From an uncultured bacterium (lineage in GTDB: Bacteria > Verrucomicrobiota > Kiritimatiellia > RFP12 > UBA1067): 64,000 bases of DNA. Positions within the stretch are counted from its first letter, which is position 1, and each line of letters begins with the position of its first letter. The DNA lies in the NCBI GenBank assembly GCA_902761035.1, contig CACWIW010000005.1, positions 1 to 64,000 of the forward strand, given 5' to 3'. Made by a program: the position numbers and the translations under genes. Under the pieces are notes generated by a model that was given only the letters and a program-made list of their open reading frames with translations, was not told where the DNA came from and ran no database searches. Shown here piece after piece: positions 45,515 to 54,854 of this stretch.

Positions 45515-47752
45515 ATGAAGGCAAAAAAAATGAGATTCCTGTTTGCAGCCGTGTCGCTCTGCGGCGCGGCATGCGCGGAGACCGCGCCAACGCTCGACAC
45601 CGTCGACGTCAAGCCGCTGCCCCACTACGGACGCATCGCGCGCAAGGTCATCGGCATCCTCAACCGGAAGCACATCCTCTCGCATCAGTTCGATGACGAG
45701 ATGTCCCGCAAGGCGTGGTCGAACCTCGTCACGCAGTGCGACTACAGCCACAGCGTGTTCCTGCAGTCCGACCTCGACGCCTGGGTGCCGATGGAGACGC
45801 GCATCGACGATGCGCTGCGCGACGGAGACGTGTCGTTCGGCTACGAGGTACACAGCGTGTTTGTGAAGCGCCTCGCTGAGCGTGTCGCGTTCGTCACGAA
45901 CCTCCTAGAGTCGCAGGAGCTCGACTTCTCCGAGCAGGAGGAATACCTCTTCAAGCGCGACAAGGCACCGTGGCCCAAGACGACCGCCGAGGCCGAGGAG
46001 ATATGGCGCAAGCGCATCAAGAACGAGATGCTCGCCCTCACGCTCGGGCGCGAGCTAGACGCCGAGGACGAGGCGAACGGCAAGAAGAAGAAAAAGGACA
46101 AGGAGAAGAAATCCGCCGAGGGCGGCGCATCCACGAACGACGTTGCCGAAGCATCCGAGCCAGAGAAGCCGCCGAAGCAGGTGCTACTCGAGAAGTACCG
46201 CCACTACCTGCAGATGATCCTCACGGAGTCGGACGAGGAGAGCGTGCTGCAGCGCTACCTCATTGCCGTCACGATGGCCTATGACCCGCACTCCGCGTAC
46301 ATGTCGCCGCTGCGCAAGGAGGACTTCGACATGGAGATGAACCTCGCGCTCTTCGGCGTGGGTGCAGTGCTCTCGCAGTCGATGGACGACGGCGCGCTTG
46401 AGATTAAGGAAATAATGAAGGGCGGGCCGCTCGCCCGCGAAGGCAGCATCAAGGTTGGGCACAAGATCGTCGGCGTGGGGCAGGGCAATGATCCAGTGGA
46501 GGACATCACTTGGAAACCCATGCGCAAGACCATCAGGAAGATCCGCGGGCCGAAGGACACGCGCGTGGTATTGGAGGTCACGGACAAGAACGGCGGTTCG
46601 CGCCGCCGCGTGGCGCTTATTCGCGACGAGATCAAGCTTGAGGACCAGGCCGCCACGGGCCGCGTGGAGCGCGTAACGCTCAACGGCGTGGAGCGCACGC
46701 TCGGCTATGTGAAGCTGCCGGGCTTCTACGGCACGATGGACAAGAAGCCGAGCGACCCGCAGTACCGGTCCTGCTCGCTCGACGTGGCGAAGTGGGTGTC
46801 GAAGTTCAACACGCAGGGCGTAGAGGGGCTCGTGCTCGACCTGCGCGGCAACGGCGGCGGTTCGCTGAAGGAGGCCGTCCTGCTCACCGCCCTCTTCGTG
46901 CGTCCCAACCCCGGCCCGTGCCCCGTGGTGTTGATCCGCGAGAAGTACAACGTCTACCCTCTCAACACGTTCCCGGACATACCCACGTTCGCGTGGCGCA
47001 AGCCGCTCATCGTGCTGATCGACCGCTTCTCCGCTTCCGCCTCTGAAATCGTCGCAGGCGCCTTGCAGGATACGGGGCGCGCAATCGTGGTCGGAGACCA
47101 CCGTTCGCACGGCAAGGGCACTGTCCAGACAGTCATGGAACTCGGGGGCAGCCCCGACACTCCGAACGGGTCCGTCAAGATCACTACCGCCCGCTTCTAC
47201 CGCATCAACGGCTCTTCGACGCAGGTGAAGGGCGTGGAGAGCGACATCCGTCTGCCGTCTTCCCTGGACGAGCGTACGGACATCGGCGAGAACAACCTGC
47301 CGAACGCCCTACCCTGGACGATGATCGAGCCGCTCCAGTACGAGCAGATATGGAACATGTCCAGTTACGTTCCGCAACTCAAGGCGCTCTCCGACGCCCG
47401 TTTGAAGGACTCCTCCGAGTATGCGCACCGTCTGGAGGTCGTGAAGCTCTGCCGAGAGGCGTCTGAACGCCGCACTGTGTCGCTTGAGCGCGCGGCCCGC
47501 CGCAAGATGATGCGCAAGGACCGCGACGTGTTTACCGCGGCGGACGAGCTGGACGAGTTGGGCGATGACGAGGATGAGGAAATGCCGGAAACGAAGAAGA
47601 AGGAGGAGAAGAAGAACGACTTCGTCCTCAAGGAATCGTTCAACATCCTCTCCGATCTCGTGCGTCTCACCGACGGGGCGGAAGCCCCCGACGTGCAGGT
47701 GCGTCCGCGCAACCTTCCGCCGTGGCTCCGCGCGCTTGGAGGCGACTACTGA
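45515..47752 (+). CDS. Carboxy-terminal processing protease (S41, Prc/Tsp type)
   Basis: 745 residues with GAAGAAGG before ATG 45515 and a signal peptide ending CAET. The tail-specific protease plan is complete: an N-terminal helical domain (LNRKHILSHQFDDEMSRKAW), a PDZ domain (GGPLAREGSIKVGHKIVGVGQG near 305), the S41 core with LDLRGNGGG, catalytic Ser in RFSASASEIVAGAL and Lys in HGKGTVQT, and the Tsp-type C-terminal domain. Low-complexity insertions (Lys/Glu-rich, about 190-220 and 675-705) are extra. Prc trims periplasmic proteins and cell-wall hydrolases. The stop overlaps the dapF start by one base. Confidence 0.9.
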   Translation: MKAKKMRFLFAAVSLCGAACAETAPTLDTVDVKPLPHYGRIARKVIGILNRKHILSHQFDDEMSRKAWSNLVTQCDYSHSVFLQSDLDAWVPMETRIDDALRDGDVSFGYEVHSVFVKRLAERVAFVTNLLESQELDFSEQEEYLFKRDKAPWPKTTAEAEEIWRKRIKNEMLALTLGRELDAEDEANGKKKKKDKEKKSAEGGASTNDVAEASEPEKPPKQVLLEKYRHYLQMILTESDEESVLQRYLIAVTMAYDPHSAYMSPLRKEDFDMEMNLALFGVGAVLSQSMDDGALEIKEIMKGGPLAREGSIKVGHKIVGVGQGNDPVEDITWKPMRKTIRKIRGPKDTRVVLEVTDKNGGSRRRVALIRDEIKLEDQAATGRVERVTLNGVERTLGYVKLPGFYGTMDKKPSDPQYRSCSLDVAKWVSKFNTQGVEGLVLDLRGNGGGSLKEAVLLTALFVRPNPGPCPVVLIREKYNVYPLNTFPDIPTFAWRKPLIVLIDRFSASASEIVAGALQDTGRAIVVGDHRSHGKGTVQTVMELGGSPDTPNGSVKITTARFYRINGSSTQVKGVESDIRLPSSLDERTDIGENNLPNALPWTMIEPLQYEQIWNMSSYVPQLKALSDARLKDSSEYAHRLEVVKLCREASERRTVSLERAARRKMMRKDRDVFTAADELDELGDDEDEEMPETKKKEEKKNDFVLKESFNILSDLVRLTDGAEAPDVQVRPRNLPPWLRALGGDY

Positions 47753-48597
47753 TGAGGAAGGTCGCCTTCACAAAGATGCACGGCGCCGGCAACGACTTCG
47801 TGCTGATCGACGACCGCGCGGGAACCTTCCCCGTACACGACCACATTCTGCTCGCAATGCTCGCCACACCCCGCACGGGCATCGCCTGCGAGGGCGTGAT
47901 CCTGCTCCAGAAATCCTCCGTGGCCGATTTCCGCATGGTTTTCTTCAACCCAGACGGCACGGAGGCCGACCTCTGTGGCAACGGCGCGCGCTGCGTTGCT
48001 GCGTTCGCGCGCGAGATCGGCGCGGTGACATCGCCCGCGATGACATTCGAGACGCGCGCGGGTCTCGTGGACGCCGAGGTGTCCGCAAACGGCGCCGTGA
48101 AAGTATGGATGCCGGAGCCTAAGAACCGCCGCTATGGCCTGCAGGTGAAGGTGGGCGACCAGTTTGTTGCAGGCGACTACGTGGTGACGGGCGTGCCGCA
48201 CTTCATCGTACCTTGTGAGAGCGTTGCCTCGGTCGACGTGGAGGGGCTGGGTCGCGCGCTGCGTCTTTCGGACGCCTTTGCGCCGGACGGCGCTAACATA
48301 GATTTCGTCCAGTTCATTCCTGCGCACAAGGCGCTCATCCGCACCTACGAGCGCGGAGTGGAAGCGGAAAGCGGGGCGTGCGGCACGGGCGCGGTTGCGA
48401 CGGCCGTGGTGGCGGTCGAGACGAAGAAGATGTCTCTTCCCGTCCACATCCGCACGGCCCAGGGCTACACGCTCACCGTGGACGGTGACTGGCGGCACGC
48501 CAAGACGACGGGCTTCACCCTCACGGGTCCCGTCAAGAAGGTATTTGAAGGTGTTGTCGACCTCGACAGTTTTGACACCAGCAACGAAATGGAGTGA
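47752..48597 (+). CDS. dapF: Diaminopimelate epimerase
   Basis: 281 residues from ATG 47752, which overlaps the protease stop (TGATG). DapF converts LL- to meso-diaminopimelate for lysine and peptidoglycan. Both catalytic Cys are present: NPDGTEADLCGNGARC and ESGACGTGAVA. The N-terminal signature FTKMHGAGNDFVLID is intact. The length fits the family (about 275). Linkage to a cell-wall-active protease suggests peptidoglycan supply, though the next gene is pyrimidine synthesis, so the operon is mixed. Confidence 0.95.
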   Translation: MRKVAFTKMHGAGNDFVLIDDRAGTFPVHDHILLAMLATPRTGIACEGVILLQKSSVADFRMVFFNPDGTEADLCGNGARCVAAFAREIGAVTSPAMTFETRAGLVDAEVSANGAVKVWMPEPKNRRYGLQVKVGDQFVAGDYVVTGVPHFIVPCESVASVDVEGLGRALRLSDAFAPDGANIDFVQFIPAHKALIRTYERGVEAESGACGTGAVATAVVAVETKKMSLPVHIRTAQGYTLTVDGDWRHAKTTGFTLTGPVKKVFEGVVDLDSFDTSNEME

Positions 48598-48602
48598 AAA
48601 AG

Positions 48603-49304
48603 ATGGCAGAGTTGATCGTGGCGCTCGACGTGCAGACGCGCGCGGAGGCCGAGGCAAAGGTGAAGCTTCTCGGCGATTCGGTCGGTTTCTACAAAATCGG
48701 CCTGGAGCTGTTCACGGCCGAAGGCCCCGACGTGGTGAAGGCCGTGAAGGACTTCGGCAAGAAGGTGTTCCTGGACCTCAAGTTCCACGACATCCCGCGT
48801 ACCGTCGAGCGCGCCGTGCTGAGCGGCGGCAAGCTCGGCGTCGATCTCATGACGATCCACTCAGTGGGCGGGAAGGCGATGATCAAGGCGGCAGCGGACG
48901 CCGCTGCCACGTTCGGCGCGGCCGGGCCGAAGATCCTCGCTGTTACCGTGCTTACCTCGCTTGACCAGTCAGACCTCGCGGACGTGGGCATCGCGGGCCG
49001 CACCCCGGCCGACCAGGTGCTCGCTATGGCGCAGTTCGCAACGGCGAACGGCGCGCATGGACTCGTCTGCAGCCCGAAGGAGGTGGGCACGCTTTCGCGT
49101 CTCCTGCCCGCAGGAACGTTGTTCATCACGCCGGGCGTGCGCCCCGCCGGCGCAGCCGTGGGCGACCAGAAGCGCGTGGCGACGCCGTCCGACGCGGTGC
49201 GCGACGGTGCCACCCACCTCGTGGTGGGCCGTCCGATCCTCGCAGCGGAAGACCCCGCCGCAGCCGCTCGTGCCATCCGCGCGGAAATGGATGCAGTAAA
49301 GTGA
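48603..49304 (+). CDS. pyrF: Orotidine-5'-phosphate decarboxylase
   Basis: 233 residues; ATG 48603 has GGAG at nine bases, better than the in-frame GTG at 48594. The enzyme makes UMP from OMP in the cytosol. The core motifs are present: IVALDV, YKIGLELFTAEGP, the catalytic FLDLKFHDIPRTV, LMTIHSVGG, AVTVLTSLD and ITPGVRPAG...QKRVATPSDA, with VVGRPI for phosphate binding. The length is normal. It lies five bases after dapF and its stop overlaps the next GTG. Confidence 0.95.
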   Translation: MAELIVALDVQTRAEAEAKVKLLGDSVGFYKIGLELFTAEGPDVVKAVKDFGKKVFLDLKFHDIPRTVERAVLSGGKLGVDLMTIHSVGGKAMIKAAADAAATFGAAGPKILAVTVLTSLDQSDLADVGIAGRTPADQVLAMAQFATANGAHGLVCSPKEVGTLSRLLPAGTLFITPGVRPAGAAVGDQKRVATPSDAVRDGATHLVVGRPILAAEDPAAAARAIRAEMDAVK

Positions 49305-49858
49305 CGGCATGGCGGATTGCCGTTAGCGTGCTGGCGTGCATGCTTGCCGCCGCGTTGCCGTGGGCGCTGCGCCTCTGGCGGGAACGCCGATGGGGCCTGC
49401 CAACACGCATAACGGTCGATCCCGACAATCCATCCGCCGAAGCTCTTGTCGACTACTTCGCCACTGTCGCTCGGCGGCTCGACGAACGACCCGAGCGCAT
49501 GCGCCTCGTCATCGACGGCCGCACAACTGCGCACCGCGCGCTGACGCTGGATTTCCAGCCCGATGGGCGCATGTGCGCGTGCGTGGAAGGGGATGCACCA
49601 GTACGCTTCAGCCTGCGCCGCCGTTGGATACCCGACCATCCCGTGCCGCTGGACTTGCGTTCATGCCGACTCTGGATCGAGCCAGTGGACGCCAACCGCT
49701 TCCGGGTGATGGACAGCGTACCTTTCTGCGTGCCTGGGACAGTCTATGCGCTCTGCGCGCTCGTTGCAACGGCAGGGGTGGTTTTTTTCTCGCCGGAATG
49801 CCTGGCAATTGCCATCGGCCTTGCGGTAGGGTGTCTCACATCCCGCACAATACGATGA
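49301..49858 (+). CDS. Small membrane protein of unknown function
   Basis: 185 residues initiated at GTG 49301, overlapping pyrF by four bases. Hydrophobic segments at about 5-24 and 143-175 (the second can form two helices) flank a soluble Arg-rich domain (TRITVDPDNPSAEALVDYF, RMRLVIDGRTTAHRALTLDF, LRSCRLWIEPVDANRF). The topology fits a small membrane protein with a cytosolic or periplasmic central domain. No family is recognised. Codon use is like its neighbours, so it is probably real. Confidence 0.6.
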   Translation: MTAWRIAVSVLACMLAAALPWALRLWRERRWGLPTRITVDPDNPSAEALVDYFATVARRLDERPERMRLVIDGRTTAHRALTLDFQPDGRMCACVEGDAPVRFSLRRRWIPDHPVPLDLRSCRLWIEPVDANRFRVMDSVPFCVPGTVYALCALVATAGVVFFSPECLAIAIGLAVGCLTSRTIR

Positions 49859-49914
49859 TTTCGCGAAAGGAAAATCATTCATGTTACAGATCGAAAATGA
49901 CAGGAGCGTTTGAA

Positions 49915-51108
49915 ATGGCGCACGGCGGAATGGCGCGGAATCCAGTTGCGCTAGTGATGCGGGCGTTTCGGGCGGACCTGCTTGCAGGAGGTGCGCTGCG
50001 GGGCTTTGCCTTTGGCGCGGCCGTGGCGGCGTGCGGACTTCTCGCCGCGCGTGCGTTCCTCTCGCCGTTGCCGCCGGTCGCGTTCGCGGTGTTCGCGGTG
50101 GTGCCGGTTTGCGTTTTGGTGTGTGCGCTGCGCTCGCTCGCCCGTGCGCCGTCTGTCGCGAAATGTCTCGCGCTCGTGGAGGATGCGTCGCACGCGGGCG
50201 GACTCATCCTCGCGAAGGACGTTCCCGGTGCCGAAAACTGGCCGAGCCCTGTTTCCGTTGCGCCGTCAATTCCGATCACGTGGCGTCGTTCGGTTCCGGC
50301 TGCCATCGTCTCGCTCGTCTCGCTCGTCGCCGTTGCGTCCGTGCCGGACGACTGGTTCGCCGCCGGCGTGCAACAGCCGCCCGCGCCCGTCTTTCCCGAC
50401 GTGACGGCCGAAATCAAGAACGAGCTCGCCGAACTCGAGGAGGCGAAATCCCTTGACGCAGAGGACATCAAGGCCCTTCAGGAAGAACTGGCCCGCATCG
50501 AGAAAGAGGCCGATCCCGCATCGCCTGGCGAAACGCTCGACGCCGTGGACGCGGTGCGCGAGAAGCTGGACGCGCTTCTTGACATCGACGCACAGGCGGC
50601 GAAGCGAATTCTTCCGAAGGATACGTCATTTTCCACGCTCGCCACGAAGTCAGACGCCGCAGAACAGCTCAAGAAGATGCTCGACGAGTCGTACGAGGGC
50701 AGATGCCCCTATTGCTGCGCGAAACTTGGCGACGGCGAAGGCGAGTGCAACGGTGAGTGCTGTGCCGAGAAAGGACATGCCGAAGAAGGCGAGGGGAAGC
50801 CCGGCAGCGGTGGCATATCGCGCGGGATGGACGATGCGGCGATGAACTACGGCAATGAAGCCCAGCTGGGCGCGTCTAAGCTCAAGGACCTCGCGGAGAA
50901 GACCGAACTATCCGGCAAGCCGTCCGAAACGAAAGTGGGCGAGTCGATTTCCGAAGAAGACCCCGCCAAGCACGGAATCCATTCCGTCTCCGGCGCAACT
51001 CGCGCAATCGGCGGACGCAACCGCGGAACCTCGGCGAACCAGCTTGTGTTGCCGCGCCACCGCGGCACGGTGAAACGATTTTTCGACATAGAAAGGAAAA
51101 CGCCATGA
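49915..51108 (+). CDS. Membrane protein heading the MoxR/BatA locus, with a Cys-rich segment
   Basis: 397 residues from ATG 49915, eight bases behind AGGAG; longer frames run through the upstream gene out of phase. Two membrane helices (about 25-43 and 47-66) are followed by a third hydrophobic stretch near 125-145, a coiled coil (EIKNELAELEEAKSLDAED, about 165-225) and a segment with six Cys in about 22 residues (CPYCC and CNGECC motifs, about 264-285) that could bind a metal. The C-terminus is Gly/Ser-rich. I do not recognise the family. Its stop is overlapped by the MoxR start. A ten-codon frame (49881-49913) just upstream could be a leader peptide but is unproven. Confidence 0.7.
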   Translation: MAHGGMARNPVALVMRAFRADLLAGGALRGFAFGAAVAACGLLAARAFLSPLPPVAFAVFAVVPVCVLVCALRSLARAPSVAKCLALVEDASHAGGLILAKDVPGAENWPSPVSVAPSIPITWRRSVPAAIVSLVSLVAVASVPDDWFAAGVQQPPAPVFPDVTAEIKNELAELEEAKSLDAEDIKALQEELARIEKEADPASPGETLDAVDAVREKLDALLDIDAQAAKRILPKDTSFSTLATKSDAAEQLKKMLDESYEGRCPYCCAKLGDGEGECNGECCAEKGHAEEGEGKPGSGGISRGMDDAAMNYGNEAQLGASKLKDLAEKTELSGKPSETKVGESISEEDPAKHGIHSVSGATRAIGGRNRGTSANQLVLPRHRGTVKRFFDIERKTP

Positions 51109-52070
51109 CGCTTCTCAGTCCAGACGACGTCGCGCCCGTGAAACGCGATCTCGACGCCACCCTTGCCGCGCTCGACCGCATGCTCCTTGGCCGACCCGAA
51201 CTCCACCGGCTTGTGCTCGCCGGAATCCTCGCGCGCGGGCATATACTTCTGGAAGGCCTCCCCGGACTCGGCAAGACCGCGCTCATCCGCGCTCTCGCGC
51301 AGATTCTCGACCTCGACTTCAAGCGCGTGCAGTTCACTCCCGACCTGATGCCGTCCGACATCCTCGGCTCGCACATCCTCGAGACCGGCCCTGACGGCAA
51401 CCGCACGATGGCGTTCAAGCCGGGGCCGGTGTTCTGCAACCTCCTTCTTGCGGACGAAATCAACCGCGCCTCGCCGAAGACGCAGTCCGCCATGCTCGAG
51501 ACGATGCAGGAGCGCACCGTCACGCTGATGGGCGTGACGCGTCCGCTTCCCAAGCCGTTCTTCGTGCTTGCAAGCCAGAACCCGATCGAACTTGAAGGAA
51601 CGTATCCGCTTCCCGAGGCGCAGACCGACCGCTTCATCTTCAAGCTGCACGTCGCGCCGCCAGACGCCGCCACGCTCACCGCGATCATCACCACCCGTTC
51701 GCACGGCGACATGCCCGAAAGCGGATTCACGCTCGGCCGGGAGGCGCTTGAACGCGCGCTCGACACGGTGGGGAAGGTGCTTCTCCCGGAGGCGGTGGCA
51801 AACTGGATAGGACGGCTCGTCGCGGCCACTCACTCCGCGAAGTACGTCACCTGCGGGGCCTCTCCGCGCGCCGCAATCGCGATGGCGGAATCGGCGCGCG
51901 CGCTGGCGTTGATGGATGGACGCCCCTCGGTGGGATTCGACGACGTGCGCAAGGTCGCGTTCCCCGTGCTGAACCACAGGCTCATCCTCGACTACCGCGC
52001 CAAGCTGGACGGCGTCGATGCGCGCAGCGTGGTGGATGGCGTGCTGGAGTCCACTCCCGTTGCCGAATGA
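51105..52070 (+). CDS. MoxR-family AAA+ ATPase
   Basis: 321 residues, ATGA-coupled to the gene before. MoxR motifs are complete: Walker A EGLPGLGKTAL (49-59), the FTPDLMPSDILG block, Walker B LLADEINRA with TQSAMLE, sensor ASQNPIELEGTYPLPEAQ and DRF, then the C-terminal lid (SPRAAIAM). MoxR ATPases act as chaperones that activate VWA-domain proteins and usually lie beside DUF58 and BatA genes, all of which follow here. Confidence 0.9.
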   Translation: MTLLSPDDVAPVKRDLDATLAALDRMLLGRPELHRLVLAGILARGHILLEGLPGLGKTALIRALAQILDLDFKRVQFTPDLMPSDILGSHILETGPDGNRTMAFKPGPVFCNLLLADEINRASPKTQSAMLETMQERTVTLMGVTRPLPKPFFVLASQNPIELEGTYPLPEAQTDRFIFKLHVAPPDAATLTAIITTRSHGDMPESGFTLGREALERALDTVGKVLLPEAVANWIGRLVAATHSAKYVTCGASPRAAIAMAESARALALMDGRPSVGFDDVRKVAFPVLNHRLILDYRAKLDGVDARSVVDGVLESTPVAE

Positions 52071-52089
52071 TGCAAGGAGGATATTTCCG

Positions 52090-53940
52090 ATGAAGCTCTC
52101 GAAAATGCTGCAAATTGCAGTGATGGTGTCCTTGTCGGTCCTGAACGCAGCGGCATTATCGCTCACCACGGATCCGGATCCTGACTCTTACGAGCCAACG
52201 GTCATGCCCACGTTGCAGTGGAAGGAAATCACGTTCGGCGAGCGTGACATCAAGGACCTGGAGGCATCCTACTCCGATTGCAATGCCTTAAGAATACACC
52301 ACGGGACTCCGGGCATTACGTTCAGGTTCAAGAACAACGCCGCTCGCGAACGCAGCTTCATTGTGAAGGCAATTACTGGGCGTTCGGCTTTGGTGGGCAA
52401 GAATTTCTCAATCCAGCCTGGCGCAACGGTTGAGTTCACGCTTTTTCTGCCGCTCGCTATTGAGCAGGGATATCGTTTCGGCACATATAATCTTTCAATA
52501 TTCGAGACCACTCCTGGCGCGAGGCCAGACCGTAACATGCAAAGTGCCTCGTTCTCAACGGGACATTTTGCGCCCGGTTCCAACGATGTGCCGATCTTCC
52601 TGCTGTCTGCGGGCATCTCTTCGAAGAAACTGTGGGGCGATCTCACAAAAGCCATGAACGAGAGAAAATACTTGCAAAGGCATACTGAAGAATCTTCGCA
52701 CAGATACCACAGGGCCAAAGGCAAGGGCAGGGGAAGCCCATACCGTTTCGATGCCAAGCAATTCAGATTCCCCGCAGAGAAATGGCCCGTTGACTGGCGC
52801 ATCTATTCGACCTACGACAGCATTTTCATCACGGCGAACGAATACGCATCACTCGGAACCGACGCGAAGTCGGCGCTTGATACGTACCGCACACTTGGCG
52901 GCGCGGTTTTTGTGACAAAGGGCAACGACGGTTTTGCGGACGTACAGGAGGCCGCAGCTGCGCTCAAGCCGATTGATGAAGCCTGCGATATTCTCTCCGG
53001 CGACATTCAAATGAATTATGGTTCAGACTCTGCGCTGCTTGGGGATCTGAAGCGTATCCCAATGGAGGCGAAGGCGACCGTTCCCGTGAAAACGCTTCTC
53101 TTGGTGCTGGCGCTGTTCGCCTGCATAATCGTCCCTGTCGCGGTGCTGCGCAGCGTCAAGCGCAACACGAGAATCAGGCTTTTGGCGATTCTCCCCGGCG
53201 CGGCTGCGGTATTCGCCCTGGTGGTGGCGGTTTCCGCGTATGCATTCTTCGGCACAACGCCGACCGTGCGGCTCCAGTCGGTGACGGTTCTCGACCAGAC
53301 AACGAAAAAGGCGGTTACGCTTGGACAGTTCTGCGTGTTCTCGCCTGTTTCTCTGGACGGGCAGATCGCGTTTCCGTCGGATGCGGCCTTCGCGAGAAGG
53401 CACGTACGAGCCCAAAATGACGATGATGAGTTGGTGACGGTGGATTCGGCGGACGAGCAACGGCTCGTGGATGGCTGGGTAAAACCACTGGTGTCCGCGT
53501 TCTTCGACTTCTCGCGCACATGCGAAAGACCGGAACGCCTCGATTTCCGCGTGTCTCCGAACGGGGATGTCTCGGTGGTGAACCTTCTCGGCGCGAAGGT
53601 CAAGTCGGGGCATGCCAACGTGGGAGGAGCGCTGTGGGCGTTTCATGACGTCGAACCCGGCGCGACGGCGAAGGCAGAGAAACTCGGAGGGGCGGGTGCC
53701 CCGCGCCCGCCGGTTCCTCCCAGAGAGAGGTACCCGTTCTACGACGAGCAGACGACCTACGGGCGCAACTGGGAGGAGAACTTGAAGTTCGTGGCGGAGT
53801 CGTGCAAGAAGGTTTCGCCGGGCGAGTACGTGGTGGAAGTCGAGGGTTCGCCATTCTTCCCCAATCCGCTTCAGCGCAAGAAGTCGAACATGTCGGCTGC
53901 GGGCCTCGTGTTCGGGAAGTTCAAGGAGGTGGCCGAATGA
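52090..53940 (+). CDS. Exported membrane-anchored protein between MoxR and the ABC ATPase
   Basis: 616 residues; AAGGAGG lies nine bases before ATG 52090. A signal peptide is followed by a beta-sandwich region (about 25-170), an alpha/beta region with WRIYSTYDSIFITANEY and LGGAVFVTKG that recalls the GATase-like domain of gliding or BatA partners, two membrane helices (about 335-355 and 363-390), and a C-terminal beta domain ending in a Lys/Phe-rich tail. The position equals that of DUF4350-type or auxiliary membrane proteins in other MoxR loci, but no domain is assigned with confidence. The stop overlaps the ABC ATPase start. Confidence 0.65.
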   Translation: MKLSKMLQIAVMVSLSVLNAAALSLTTDPDPDSYEPTVMPTLQWKEITFGERDIKDLEASYSDCNALRIHHGTPGITFRFKNNAARERSFIVKAITGRSALVGKNFSIQPGATVEFTLFLPLAIEQGYRFGTYNLSIFETTPGARPDRNMQSASFSTGHFAPGSNDVPIFLLSAGISSKKLWGDLTKAMNERKYLQRHTEESSHRYHRAKGKGRGSPYRFDAKQFRFPAEKWPVDWRIYSTYDSIFITANEYASLGTDAKSALDTYRTLGGAVFVTKGNDGFADVQEAAAALKPIDEACDILSGDIQMNYGSDSALLGDLKRIPMEAKATVPVKTLLLVLALFACIIVPVAVLRSVKRNTRIRLLAILPGAAAVFALVVAVSAYAFFGTTPTVRLQSVTVLDQTTKKAVTLGQFCVFSPVSLDGQIAFPSDAAFARRHVRAQNDDDELVTVDSADEQRLVDGWVKPLVSAFFDFSRTCERPERLDFRVSPNGDVSVVNLLGAKVKSGHANVGGALWAFHDVEPGATAKAEKLGGAGAPRPPVPPRERYPFYDEQTTYGRNWEENLKFVAESCKKVSPGEYVVEVEGSPFFPNPLQRKKSNMSAAGLVFGKFKEVAE

Positions 53941-54854
53941 AGGTTGAAGTGACCAACCTCGTGAAGACGTTCGACAGGGGTTTCCGTGCGGTGGACGGGC
54001 TGTCGTTCTCGTTCTCGTCCGGAGAGGTGATCGGATTCGTCGGACCCAACGGCGCAGGCAAGACCACCACCATGCGCATCATGTCCACGCTCGACACGCC
54101 GGATTCCGGCGACATCACGCTGGACGGCGTTTCCGTGCTGGACCACCCCGAACAGGCGCACCGCCTTATCGGCTTCATGCCGGACGACCTCCCCAGCCGG
54201 ACTGACACGACCGTTGACGAGTGCCTCGACTTCTTTGCGCGCGCCTACGGGCTTCGCGGCGCGGCAATCCGCAAGGCGGTGGAGGGCGTGGAGGAATTCA
54301 CCGGCCTCACCGAATTCCGCGACCGCACGCTCCACGCCCTCTCAAAGGGAATGAAGCAGCGCGTCTCGCTCGCCCGCGCCCTCGTACACGATCCGGCCGT
54401 GCTCATCATGGACGAGCCGGCGAACGGACTCGACCCGCGCGCCCGCATTGAGCTGCGCGAGCTCGTGAAGGCGCTGGGAGAAAACGGGAAGGCAATCCTG
54501 ATATCCTCGCACATCCTTTCCGAACTGGAGGAGATGTGTACCTCTTCCGTGATCATCGAAAGGGGTAGGCGTCTCAACGCCGAAGTGGCGGTGAGTGCGG
54601 AAACCTGGATCAAGCTGCGCTTCCTGCCGGACGTCAACGAAACGGCGCTGCCCATCCTCCTTGAAACGCCCGGCGTCATCGCGGCGGAGAGCAGCGGAAA
54701 CGGATGGCGCGTGAAGACCGCCTCCGGCGACGAGGCGGCCGCTGCGCTTGCCGAAAAGCTTTTCGCAAGGAAACTAGTGCCCATTCTCTTCGAACCCGAG
54801 GTCGGGAAGCTCGAGGACATCTTCATGCACGTGACGAAAGGAACCCTCGCATGA
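53937..54854 (+). CDS. ABC transporter ATP-binding protein
   Basis: 305 residues, ATGA overlap at both ends. Walker A GPNGAGKTTT (38-47), signature LSKGMKQRVSLARAL, Walker B VLIMDEPANGLDP and the H-loop SSH are all present, as in CcmA/GldA-type ATPases. A C-terminal regulatory domain of about 80 residues follows. With the permease after it, it forms an exporter. Together with MoxR and DUF58 the arrangement resembles gliding-type gldAFG plus batA gene neighbourhoods, without proving that function. Confidence 0.9.
   Translation: MKVEVTNLVKTFDRGFRAVDGLSFSFSSGEVIGFVGPNGAGKTTTMRIMSTLDTPDSGDITLDGVSVLDHPEQAHRLIGFMPDDLPSRTDTTVDECLDFFARAYGLRGAAIRKAVEGVEEFTGLTEFRDRTLHALSKGMKQRVSLARALVHDPAVLIMDEPANGLDPRARIELRELVKALGENGKAILISSHILSELEEMCTSSVIIERGRRLNAEVAVSAETWIKLRFLPDVNETALPILLETPGVIAAESSGNGWRVKTASGDEAAAALAEKLFARKLVPILFEPEVGKLEDIFMHVTKGTLA

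Noticed and set aside
49336-49914. An N-terminal extension of about 190 residues on the membrane protein at 49915
   Set aside because: It overlaps a better gene in another frame and a good ribosome site precedes ATG 49915.
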